A DNA stretch of 7,645 nucleotides from Bordetella parapertussis (GTDB taxonomy: Bacteria > Pseudomonadota > Gammaproteobacteria > Burkholderiales > SG8-41): NCBI GenBank assembly GCA_945863085.1, contig CAMBCD010000125.1, positions 1 through 7,645 of the forward strand. Direction: 5' to 3'. Shown one piece after another: positions 1 through 7,645 of the stretch (within the stretch, counting starts at the first letter, position 1; each line of letters begins with the position of its first letter). The position numbers were made by a program, and so were the translations under genes. The notes under the pieces were generated by a model. That model was not told where the DNA came from, searched no databases, and saw nothing but the letters and a program-made list of their open reading frames with translations.

Positions 1-1174
1 TGGCCTGCTGTTCGGCGTTCAAGTCCAGCTCACGGGTCAACCGCTCGCGCGTCGCCTGCGCCTGACCGCCGGCACCCCCGCCAGTGGCGCCCTGCTGTGC
101 TGCAGGTTTTTGTCCCTTCGCCGGCGCTGCCGCCCCGGGCGGGCGATAACGCAAAGCCGCATTGGGTACCCGCAGCACCTGGTCGCGGTTGGCAACAATG
201 ATGCGCACATTGGTGGTCATTCCCGGCAGCAGCGTCAGGTCGGGATTGGCAGCGGAAATGATCGCCACATAAGTCACCACGTTCTGCACCACCAGCGCAG
301 CCTTGCGCACCTGGGTGATTTTGCCGCGGAAGGTGCGGCCCGGGAACGAATCAACGGTAAACGTCGCGTCCTGGCCGATGGCGACGCGGCCGATTTCCGA
401 CTCGTCGATGGACGCCTCAACCTGCATGTCGGTCAGGTTGCGCGCGATCTGGAACAGCACCGGCGCCTGCAGGCTGGCAGCAACAGTCTGTCCGGCATCG
501 ACGCTGCGCGAGATGACGACGCCGTCCACCGGCGCGCGGATGGTCGTGCGCGCGAGATCGACCCGGGCCTGCGCCAGTTGCGATTCGCGCTGCTTGACCA
601 GCGCTTCTCCGTTGCGGATCTGCGCATCACCGACCGCGCGTTGCGCCTGCGCGGTCTTCACCTGTTCGGCGGCAATGGCCACCGCCGACTCGGTTTTTTC
701 CAGCGCCGACTGCGACACGAAACCCTTGTCAACCAGCATCTGGTTGCGTTTCAGGTCACGCTCGGTTTCAGCATGCGCCACCCGGGCGCGCGACACCTCG
801 GCCTGCAGCGCCGCCACATTGGCGCGCTGCGTCAGCGCCGTGGCCCTGGCCGCCTCCAGATCGGACATCGCCTGGCTGACGCGCAGCTGAAATGATTCGG
901 GGTCGATGCGCGCGATGACGTCGTCTTTTTTCACCACCGAGTTGTAATCGACGAAAATTTCCTTGATCTGCCCGGACACCTGCGAGCCGACCTGCACCGA
1001 CACCACCGGATTCAGGGTGCCCGTCGCCGACACCGCAGCCACCAGGTTGCCGCGCTCGATATTGGCCGTCCGGAATGCCGGCTGTGCCGGCGCGCCGCCG
1101 AAGTACCAATAAGCGGCGCCGGCAATACCCAGCGCCACAGCCACTCCTGCCACCAGCGTTATTTTTTTATTCAA
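1..1174 (-). CDS. MacA-like periplasmic adaptor subunit of a tripartite efflux pump (partial, C-terminus off the left edge)
   Basis: Membrane-fusion (HlyD/MacA) family protein that would link an inner-membrane transporter, usually an ABC protein of MacB type, to a TolC-like exit duct. The frame is open for 391 codons and is cut by the window edge. The start is TTG at 1174: an in-frame TAA lies two codons upstream (1180-1178), and the residues after the TTG form a basic tip (MNKK) and a hydrophobic anchor to about residue 25. A first lipoyl half-motif (VQVGSQVSGQIKEIFVDYNS) is at 60-79. An alanine/glutamine-rich coiled-coil hairpin runs from about 93 to 208, and the second lipoyl half (TIRAPVDGVVISRSVDAGQT) is at 211-230. 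A beta-barrel region follows, with LLPGMT near 325 and VPNAALRYRPPG near 346. After that come a Gly/Ala/Gln linker and a segment LTRELDLNAEQQ (379-390) not seen in E. coli MacA. MacA is about 370 residues, so this protein is longer. Family assignment is firm; substrate and partner transporter are not visible. Confidence 0.88.
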   Translation of the reverse strand, partial: MNKKITLVAGVAVALGIAGAAYWYFGGAPAQPAFRTANIERGNLVAAVSATGTLNPVVSVQVGSQVSGQIKEIFVDYNSVVKKDDVIARIDPESFQLRVSQAMSDLEAARATALTQRANVAALQAEVSRARVAHAETERDLKRNQMLVDKGFVSQSALEKTESAVAIAAEQVKTAQAQRAVGDAQIRNGEALVKQRESQLAQARVDLARTTIRAPVDGVVISRSVDAGQTVAASLQAPVLFQIARNLTDMQVEASIDESEIGRVAIGQDATFTVDSFPGRTFRGKITQVRKAALVVQNVVTYVAIISAANPDLTLLPGMTTNVRIIVANRDQVLRVPNAALRYRPPGAAAPAKGQKPAAQQGATGGGAGGQAQATRERLTRELDLNAEQQA

Positions 1175-1270
1175 GGTTTACTCAGCGCAAAACGGAAATG
1201 TTGCAATGGGGATTTGAGACGCAGGGCCTCGCCGCATGCCCGACAGATACCCGCAGACGAACTGCAAAAA

Positions 1271-1630
1271 TCAGTAACCCTCGCGCGGCGCCGGTGGCGG
1301 CGCCAGTTCACGCACGGCATCGCGGACCGCACGCTCGACAAAATGCGTCAGGGCCATGCCGGCAATCAAACCGCGCACCTGCAATTCACCACCGGCCGCT
1401 TCCAGCCGCCTGCCCAGCGCTTCGGGAAAAGGCGGCGGCTGCCGGCCTTCGGCCGTGGCGCGCATCGAGGCGCGCAAATGCGCGAACAACTGGCTGACAT
1501 CCTGCTCGGTGACCAGGCCGCCCAGCAGCATCCTCAACTCGGGCGGCACGGCTTCGGCGCGCGCCGGCTCCGCGGCTTGCGCTGCTGCCGACAACATCAG
1601 CATCACCATCAACAATGTACGCTGCAGCAT
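1271..1630 (-). CDS. Small predicted secreted protein of unknown function (orf119)
   Basis: 119 residues; I do not recognise a family. The N-terminus looks like a Sec signal peptide: MLQR, a hydrophobic core (TLLMVMLMLSAAA), and likely cleavage after AQA at residue 19. The mature part of about 100 residues is rich in Ala, Arg, Pro and Glu, has no cysteines, and looks mostly helical: a segment around ELRMLLGGLVTEQDVSQLFAHL at 31-52, a proline patch PPPFPE at 65-70, an amphipathic helix around 80-109, and a Pro-rich tail. The ATG at 1630 is chosen because a near-perfect GGAGGTG lies 5 bases upstream; an in-frame GTG four codons earlier would sit before that site. It lies 75 bp after thiC and 96 bp before the MacA-like gene on the same strand, so it may be cotranscribed with either. 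The periplasmic location is inferred, and a role with the adaptor would be a guess. It is probably a real gene, given its ribosome site, signal peptide and fit between neighbours. Confidence 0.72.
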   Translation of the reverse strand: MLQRTLLMVMLMLSAAAQAAEPARAEAVPPELRMLLGGLVTEQDVSQLFAHLRASMRATAEGRQPPPFPEALGRRLEAAGGELQVRGLIAGMALTHFVERAVRDAVRELAPPPAPREGY

Positions 1631-1633
1631 GGT

Positions 1634-1640
1634 CACCTCC
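1634..1640 (-). promoter_or_regulatory. Strong Shine-Dalgarno site of orf119
   Basis: The minus strand reads GGAGGTG with 5 bases between GGAGG and the ATG at 1630. It is the clearest ribosome binding site in the window. It fixes the orf119 start at the ATG rather than at the upstream in-frame GTG codons, and suggests that orf119 is translated independently of thiC. Confidence 0.7.
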
Positions 1641-1705
1641 ACCTTGGCTGTCCTGTTTAACGCCGGAGCAAGCAGCCGGTGTACCGGCCAATTACGCGAC
1701 GGCGC

Positions 1706-3761
<2,056 letters not shown>

Positions 3762-3766
3762 TGGTG

Positions 3767-3793
3767 TTTACGCTAATGGAAATATGGGATAAT
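3767..3793 (+). promoter_or_regulatory. Candidate sigma70 promoter for the pcm-like/tolC transcript
   Basis: GATAAT at 3788-3793 matches the -10 consensus at five of six bases and is preceded by TGG (3785-3787), an extended -10 (TGn). The best -35 is TTTACG at 3767-3772, weak and with a short 15-base spacer. Transcription would begin near 3800 and leave an untranslated leader of about 90 bases before the ATG at 3892. It lies in the divergent region shared with thiC, just outside the riboswitch. Predicted by eye only. Confidence 0.42.
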
Positions 3794-3891
3794 TGCAAGC
3801 AACAAGCGGCGTTTTTCCGATGCCGTTTCAGACGCGAATTCCTGTTGGGGATTCCCGTTGAATCTCCCTTCTCGACAAGCAGTTATCGCTC

Positions 3892-4575
3892 ATGAACCCT
3901 ACGGCCAATTCAGCCCCCCGCATGGATATCGAACACGCCCGCTTCAACATGGTTGAACAGCAGATCCGGCCGTGGGACGTACTGGATCCGGTGGTGCTTG
4001 ATCTGCTGATGCGCCTGCATCGCGAAGACTTCGTGCCGGAACAGCATCGCGCGCTGGCCTTTGTCGACATGGAAATCCCGCTGGGCCACGGCGAAACCAT
4101 GCTCTCGCCCAAACTCGAAGCGCGCATGCTGCAGGAACTCGGCATTCAGCGCGACGACTCGATACTCGAGGTCGGCACCGGCAGCGGTTACATGACCGCA
4201 CTGCTGGCCAGCCTCGGCCGCCATGTCTACAGCGTCGATATCGTTCCCGAATTCACCCGCAGCGCCGCCGCACGCCTGGCAGCGCACAACATCAGCAATG
4301 TCACGCTGGAAACCGGCGACGCCGCGCGCGGCTGGGACAAACACGGGCCGTACGATGCCATCGTGCTGACCGGTTCGGTGCCGGTGCTGCCCGAAAGTTT
4401 CCAGCAAAGCCTGAATCCCGGCGGCCGCCTGCTCGCCGTCGTCGGCGTCGCGCCGGCGATGCAGGCGCGGCTGCTGACCCGCGCCAATGGCCTCGCCTGC
4501 CAATCCGTCACACTGTTCGAAACCTGTACGGCTCCGTTAAAAAACGCGCTGCAACTGCAACGTTTCGTCTTTTAA
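3892..4575 (+). CDS. PIMT-like (Pcm-family) SAM-dependent methyltransferase
   Basis: 227-residue class I methyltransferase related to protein-L-isoaspartate O-methyltransferase, the enzyme that repairs isoaspartyl damage in proteins. SAM-binding motif I is ILEVGTGSGYMTA at 91-103; the acidic residue after strand 2 is Asp116 (SVDIVPE); GDAARGW (142-148) matches the PIMT GDG..GW segment; YDAIVLTGSVPVLPE (154-168) matches FDAIIVTAAPPEIP; and LNPGGRLLAVVG (174-185) closes the fold. The family substrate motif GQTISQP is replaced by GETMLSP (67-73), and the usual C-terminal VRFVPL stretch is replaced by ETCTAPLKNALQLQRFVF. This fits a Pcm-like paralogue and not the canonical repair enzyme, so the reaction is uncertain. 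The ATG at 3892 has no clear ribosome site; an internal ATG at residue 11 is an alternative, also without one. tolC follows after 14 bp, so the two are probably one transcript. No signal peptide is seen. Confidence 0.88.
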   Translation: MNPTANSAPRMDIEHARFNMVEQQIRPWDVLDPVVLDLLMRLHREDFVPEQHRALAFVDMEIPLGHGETMLSPKLEARMLQELGIQRDDSILEVGTGSGYMTALLASLGRHVYSVDIVPEFTRSAAARLAAHNISNVTLETGDAARGWDKHGPYDAIVLTGSVPVLPESFQQSLNPGGRLLAVVGVAPAMQARLLTRANGLACQSVTLFETCTAPLKNALQLQRFVF

Positions 4576-4589
4576 GGCGTCCTATCGCC

Positions 4590-5954
4590 ATGCGCCGCGT
4601 ATTTTTCAGTACCGGATCTTTCGGCATCACCGGATTTTTCGGCACCCTCATTGCCTGCACCCTGCTGACAGCCCAAACCGTGGCCGCGGCGGATTTGCTG
4701 GGCATCTACCGTCTCGCGCGGGATTCCGATCCGGTGTACGCCGCAGCCCGGTCCAGCTGGACCGCCTCCCAGGAAAAACTGCCGCAGGGCCGCGCGGGAC
4801 TGCTGCCGCAGGCCGATGTGTCGGCATCGACCCAGCACAACGACCGTGATCTGCGCTTCAGGAATCCGGCGCTGACCGGCAACCAGGCGCAATACAATTC
4901 CAACTCGGCCTCGGTATCGATTACCCAGCCGATATACCGCCGACAGAATTGGGTGGCCTACGACCAGGGCAAGACCCAGGTTGCGCTGGCCGACGTGCAA
5001 CTCGCCGTTGCCGAGCAGAGCCTGATCCTGCGCGTGGCACAGGCTTATTTCGACGTGCTGCTGGCGCGCAACAATGTGGTTCTGGCACAGGCGCAGAAAA
5101 CCGCGATCGGCCAGCAACTGGAACAGGCCAAGCGCAATTTCGAAGTCGGCAATGCCACGATCACCGACACCCACGACGCCCAGGCCCGTTACGATCTGGT
5201 CACTTCGCAGGAAATCGCGGCACGCAACGATCTGGCCGTCAAAAACAGCGCGCTGGAACAACTGATCGGCCGCACCGCGCCGGAGATTGCGAACGTCGGC
5301 AAGAATTTCGTGCCGCTGCCGCCGCAACCGCAGTCGATGGAGCAATGGGTCGAACAGGCCCGCAGCATCGGCTTGCAGGTGCGCATCGCACAGGAAAATC
5401 TCAACTTTGCATCGCAGGACGTGCAACGCAACCGCGGCGCGCATTACCCGACGCTGGATGCCTACGCAACGCTCAGTGAATCGGCCTCCGGTTCCGGCAC
5501 CCAGGGCGGATCCGGCACCGACACCACGTCCAAAGTCATCGGCCTGCAACTGGCGATCCCGCTGTATCAGGGCGGCATCGTCAATTCGCGGGTGCGCGAA
5601 GCGGTCGCCAACGAAATGAAGGCACAGCAGGATCTGGAAAATGCGCGGCGCAGCTCTGAACTCGCCGCGCGCCAGGGTTACCTGGGCGTCACCAGCGGCA
5701 TTGCGCAGGTACGCGCGCTGGAAGCTGCGCTGGTATCCAATCAGAGTTCACTCGACTCCACGCTGCTGGGCCAGGAAGTGGGCGTGCGCACACAGGTGGA
5801 TGTGTTGAACGCGCAGCAGCTGCTGTTCAGCGCGCGCCGCGATCTGGCGCAGTCCCGCTACAACTATATCCTGTCATTGCTGCAACTGAAGGCGTCCACC
5901 GGCCAACTCACCGAAGCTGATTTGCAGACCATCAACGGCTGGCTCGAAAGGTAG
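4590..5954 (+). CDS. tolC: TolC-family outer-membrane efflux/secretion channel
   Basis: Outer-membrane factor that forms the trimeric exit duct for tripartite efflux pumps or type I secretion. Length is 454 residues, usual for the family. A signal peptide of about 33 residues ends VAA before ADLLGIYRLARDSDPVY, the standard start of mature TolC-type proteins. The two structural halves are visible: the first with ITQPIYRRQNW (111-121), AYFDVLLARNNVVLAQAQ (152-169) and ITDTHDAQARYD (191-202); the second with GLQLAIPLYQGG (318-329), VGVRTQVDVLNAQQLLF (397-413) and RYNYILSLLQLKASTGQL (423-440). A Gly/Ser loop (300-310) lies in the second half. No lipobox cysteine is seen at the cleavage site, which argues against the NodT/OprM lipoprotein branch. 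The gene is 14 bp behind the pcm-like gene with only a weak, distant AAGG ribosome site. The MacA-like adaptor in this window could be a partner, but TolC usually serves several systems. Confidence 0.93.
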   Translation: MRRVFFSTGSFGITGFFGTLIACTLLTAQTVAAADLLGIYRLARDSDPVYAAARSSWTASQEKLPQGRAGLLPQADVSASTQHNDRDLRFRNPALTGNQAQYNSNSASVSITQPIYRRQNWVAYDQGKTQVALADVQLAVAEQSLILRVAQAYFDVLLARNNVVLAQAQKTAIGQQLEQAKRNFEVGNATITDTHDAQARYDLVTSQEIAARNDLAVKNSALEQLIGRTAPEIANVGKNFVPLPPQPQSMEQWVEQARSIGLQVRIAQENLNFASQDVQRNRGAHYPTLDAYATLSESASGSGTQGGSGTDTTSKVIGLQLAIPLYQGGIVNSRVREAVANEMKAQQDLENARRSSELAARQGYLGVTSGIAQVRALEAALVSNQSSLDSTLLGQEVGVRTQVDVLNAQQLLFSARRDLAQSRYNYILSLLQLKASTGQLTEADLQTINGWLER

Positions 5955-5994
5955 TCACTCCGCAATCCATCCGGCGGTTGCTGAATAATAATTT

Positions 5995-6096
5995 CGTCAC
6001 CCCCGCGCGCTGCGAAGCAAGTCCTCTTGGGGGGAAAGCCGGGGTCCAGAACACATCACACCAACCTCCTGGATGCCGGCTTCCGCCGGCATGACG
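5995..6096. repeat. REP/BIME-like pair of inverted palindromic units between tolC and waaA
   Basis: Two related units face each other. Unit A (plus strand, 5995-6049) starts CGTCACCCCCGCG and ends CCGGGGTCCAG. Unit B (minus strand, 6096-6069) starts CGTCATGCCGGCGG and ends GCCGGCATCCAG. Both begin CGTCA and end TCCAG, with a spacer of about 19 bases. Unit B holds a perfect 8-bp stem, ATGCCGGC/GCCGGCAT (6073-6080 and 6085-6092), with a 4-base loop. Unit A is longer and can pair CCCCC (6000-6004) with the G-run at 6029-6034. Such paired units are typical of intergenic repeats found in many copies in proteobacterial genomes. Copy number cannot be checked in this window. Lying between convergent genes, the hairpins could also end or stabilise transcripts. 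Confidence 0.7.
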
Positions 6097-6141
6097 AGAT
6101 TGAGAGTGCCGTGGGTCATTCAAAATTCCGGTGGCGTTCGT

Positions 6142-6173
6142 CAAAAATACTCAATAAATCAAATACTTATTGA
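6142..6173 (-). terminator. AT-rich hairpin with T-run at the end of waaA
   Basis: On the minus strand TCAATAA (6173-6167) pairs perfectly with TTATTGA (6157-6151) over a 9-base loop, and GTATTTTTG follows at once (6150-6142). The shape is that of an intrinsic terminator for the waaC-waaA transcript, but the stem has only one G-C pair, so its strength is doubtful. It overlaps the waaA stop codon (6169-6167). Confidence 0.4.
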
Positions 6174-7420
6174 TATTTTATCAAGGCTGCCACCCGTTGC
6201 GTTGCACCGCGGTGTGCCGCAGTAAACAACAGCCCCGCCTCACCCATCCGCTGCACCCGCACCGGATCCCCCGCCAGTTGCAGCGCCACCGCGGCCGCTT
6301 CCGCCAGATCATGCACGCGCACTGCGGCGCCGGCGGCAACAGCCGCATCCGCGGCTTCCGCAAAGTTATACGTTGACGGCCCGATGATCACCGGCCGGCC
6401 CATTGCACAGGGTTCGATCAGGCTGTGCGCGCCATAAGGCAGAAAACTGCCGCCCATCAGCACCACATCGCAAGCCGCGTAATACATGAACATCTCGCCC
6501 ATGCTGTCGCCGAGCAGCACGGCGGTATCGGCGGCGAGCGGCGCACCCGCGCTGCGCCGCTGCATGCGCAGGCCGCGCGCCGCGACCAGTGCGGCCACCT
6601 CGTCAAAACGCTGCGGATGGCGCGGCACAATAATCAACAACGCCTCGCGCAAGCCGGCGCGCTGCACGGCATCCAGCAACAGGGCCTCTTCTCCTTCGCG
6701 CGTACTCGCCGCCAGCAATACCGGTCGCGTGGCAAAGGGCTGGCGCAAGATTTTGCCCTGTTCGACCTGTGGTGCCGGCACTTCGAAATCAAATTTCAGG
6801 TTGCCGGTGACACTGATCCGCTCCGCCCCCAGCGCCTGCAGGCGAGTCGCATCCCCTTCGGTCTGCGCGGCAATCGCGCGGAACCCGCGCATCGCGTCCC
6901 GCGCCAGCGCACCCGTGCGCTGATAGCCGCGCAAAGATCGTTCCGACAGGCGGGCGTTGACCAGGTACAGCGGAATGTCACGACTCGCCGCGGCCTGGAT
7001 CAGATTGGGCCAGACTTCCGTTTCCATCAGCACACCAACTGCCGGCCGGAAGCGATCCAGAAACCGCGCCACGGCACCCGGATAGTCATAGGGCAGATAA
7101 CAGCGGGTCACGCGGTCGCCGAACAGGGCATTGCCGGTTTCACGCCCGGTCGGCGTCATGTGGGTCAGCAGAATGCGATGCTGCGGATAACGCTGCTGCA
7201 AAGCATTGATCAGCGGTTCCGCGGCACGGGTTTCGCCGACCGATACCGCATGCACCCACAGCCACGGCCCGGCTGCTGCAGCACCATCATAAAAACCAAA
7301 GCGCTCCCCGACATGCTGCAGATATTCGCGCTGGCGGCGCGCGCGCCACAGGAGGCGCAGCAGCAACAGCGGCGTGGTGAGGTACCACAACAAGGTATAA
7401 AAAAACCGCAGCGTGTTCAT
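6167..7420 (-). CDS. waaA: 3-deoxy-D-manno-octulosonic acid (Kdo) transferase WaaA
   Basis: GT30 glycosyltransferase that adds Kdo from CMP-Kdo to the lipid A precursor at the cytoplasmic face of the inner membrane; the first step of LPS core assembly. Length 417 is usual for the family. An N-terminal membrane anchor (about 6-25) is followed by the acceptor-side domain with WVHAVSVGETRAAEPL (55-70). Glu63 in SVGE is the position of the conserved catalytic acid. Further motifs are THMTPTGRETG (86-96), METEVWPNL (132-140) and VTGNLKFD (204-211). The CMP-Kdo domain has STREGEE (239-245; usually STHEGEE), PRHPQRF (266-272), GDSMGEM (304-310) and GGSFLPYGAHSLIEP (323-337; the usual form is nearer GGHNPLEP). 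The ATG at 7420 overlaps the waaC stop by four bases (ATGA), so translation is probably coupled. Mono- or bifunctionality cannot be read from the sequence. Confidence 0.95.
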   Translation of the reverse strand: MNTLRFFYTLLWYLTTPLLLLRLLWRARRQREYLQHVGERFGFYDGAAAAGPWLWVHAVSVGETRAAEPLINALQQRYPQHRILLTHMTPTGRETGNALFGDRVTRCYLPYDYPGAVARFLDRFRPAVGVLMETEVWPNLIQAAASRDIPLYLVNARLSERSLRGYQRTGALARDAMRGFRAIAAQTEGDATRLQALGAERISVTGNLKFDFEVPAPQVEQGKILRQPFATRPVLLAASTREGEEALLLDAVQRAGLREALLIIVPRHPQRFDEVAALVAARGLRMQRRSAGAPLAADTAVLLGDSMGEMFMYYAACDVVLMGGSFLPYGAHSLIEPCAMGRPVIIGPSTYNFAEAADAAVAAGAAVRVHDLAEAAAVALQLAGDPVRVQRMGEAGLLFTAAHRGATQRVAALIKYQ

Positions 7421-7645
7421 CGCAGCAATCCATCCACCGCGGCAATCACCTGCTTCGCAGATGGCGCGGCAGCAATACCGCCAAGGTTCACGCCGCGCGC
7501 GCAGGCATAGAGGCCGGTCGCCGCGGGATCCGTCGCACCATAAATGCCGGCTGTTGGCACCCCCAGCGCGCCGGCGAGATGCGTGAGCCCGGTGTCCGTG
7601 CCGACGACCACGCGCGCCTGCGCCAGCAAGGCCGCCAGCGCCGCG
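7417..7645 (-). CDS. waaC: LPS heptosyltransferase I WaaC (partial, C-terminal 75 residues)
   Basis: C-terminal end of a GT9 ADP-heptose:LPS heptosyltransferase, which adds the first heptose to Kdo in the inner core. The frame is open to the right edge, so the N-terminal three quarters are missing. The visible part holds the family signature: VVVGTDTGLTHLAGALGVPT followed by AGIYGATDPAATGLYA. This is the donor-binding D-T-G-L-x-H-L-A and Y-G-x-T-D-P region of heptosyltransferases. A short tail with SAKQVIAAVDGLLR ends at a TGA overlapping the waaA ATG. Heptosyltransferase I is favoured over WaaF because of the DTGLTHLAGAL form and its coupling to waaA; WaaF remains possible with so little sequence. 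Confidence 0.82.
   Translation of the reverse strand, partial: AALAALLAQARVVVGTDTGLTHLAGALGVPTAGIYGATDPAATGLYACARGVNLGGIAAAPSAKQVIAAVDGLLR

Noticed and set aside
110..895. 261-codon plus-strand ORF opposite the MacA-like gene
   Set aside because: Antisense shadow; the minus strand encodes all adaptor motifs without interruption.
1676..1690. Short inverted repeat GCCGGT/ACCGGC after thiC as a terminator
   Set aside because: Only about 5 bp with a 4-base loop and no T-run; too weak to call.
3836..3870. Imperfect repeat GGGGATT...AATCTCCC upstream of the pcm-like gene as an operator
   Set aside because: Imperfect and short; no known binding-site pattern, could be chance.
4572..5549. 325-codon minus-strand ORF opposite tolC
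   Set aside because: Antisense shadow of tolC, without a recognisable domain.
5932..6144. 70-codon minus-strand ORF across the tolC/waaA gap
   Set aside because: Its RHAGGSRHPGG-like peptide is the typical chance translation of CGTCATGCCGG-type intergenic repeats; it also overlaps the tolC end.
6425..7510. 361-codon plus-strand ORF opposite waaA and waaC
   Set aside because: Shadow of GC-rich codon use; His/Gln/Arg-rich product with no family features, opposite two well-recognised genes.

Overview
The window looks like a chromosomal segment of a GC-rich Gram-negative bacterium, most probably a betaproteobacterium. This rests on outer-membrane and LPS genes (tolC, waaA, waaC), a proteobacterial thiC leader, and the order thiC / pcm-like / tolC / waaA, which I associate with Betaproteobacteria from general knowledge. 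Species cannot be named from the sequence alone.

Layout. On the minus strand, right to left from about 3761 to the left edge: a TPP riboswitch, thiC, a small predicted secreted protein of unknown function (orf119), and a MacA-type periplasmic adaptor cut by the left edge. On the plus strand, leaving the same divergent intergenic region: a PIMT-like (Pcm-family) methyltransferase and then a TolC-family outer-membrane factor 14 bp downstream. TolC converges on the minus-strand pair waaC (partial, right edge) and waaA, whose reading frames overlap by 4 bases. The tolC/waaA gap carries a two-unit REP/BIME-like palindromic repeat and an AT-rich hairpin overlapping the waaA stop codon.

How the genes relate. 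thiC makes the pyrimidine half of thiamine and is controlled by its product through the riboswitch. No clear terminator is visible between thiC and orf119, so some TPP-controlled readthrough toward orf119 and the adaptor gene is possible but unproven. The MacA-like adaptor and TolC could be two parts of one tripartite pump, although they lie on opposite strands about 3.4 kb apart. waaC and waaA build the LPS inner core.

Most of this is ordinary housekeeping and envelope sequence, and I see no clearly new system. The best second looks are: a possible Shine-Dalgarno-sequestering hairpin downstream of the TPP aptamer; the replaced substrate motif in the PIMT-like protein; an LTxxQ-like insert near the adaptor C-terminus; the unrecognised secreted protein orf119; and the paired repeat between tolC and waaA.
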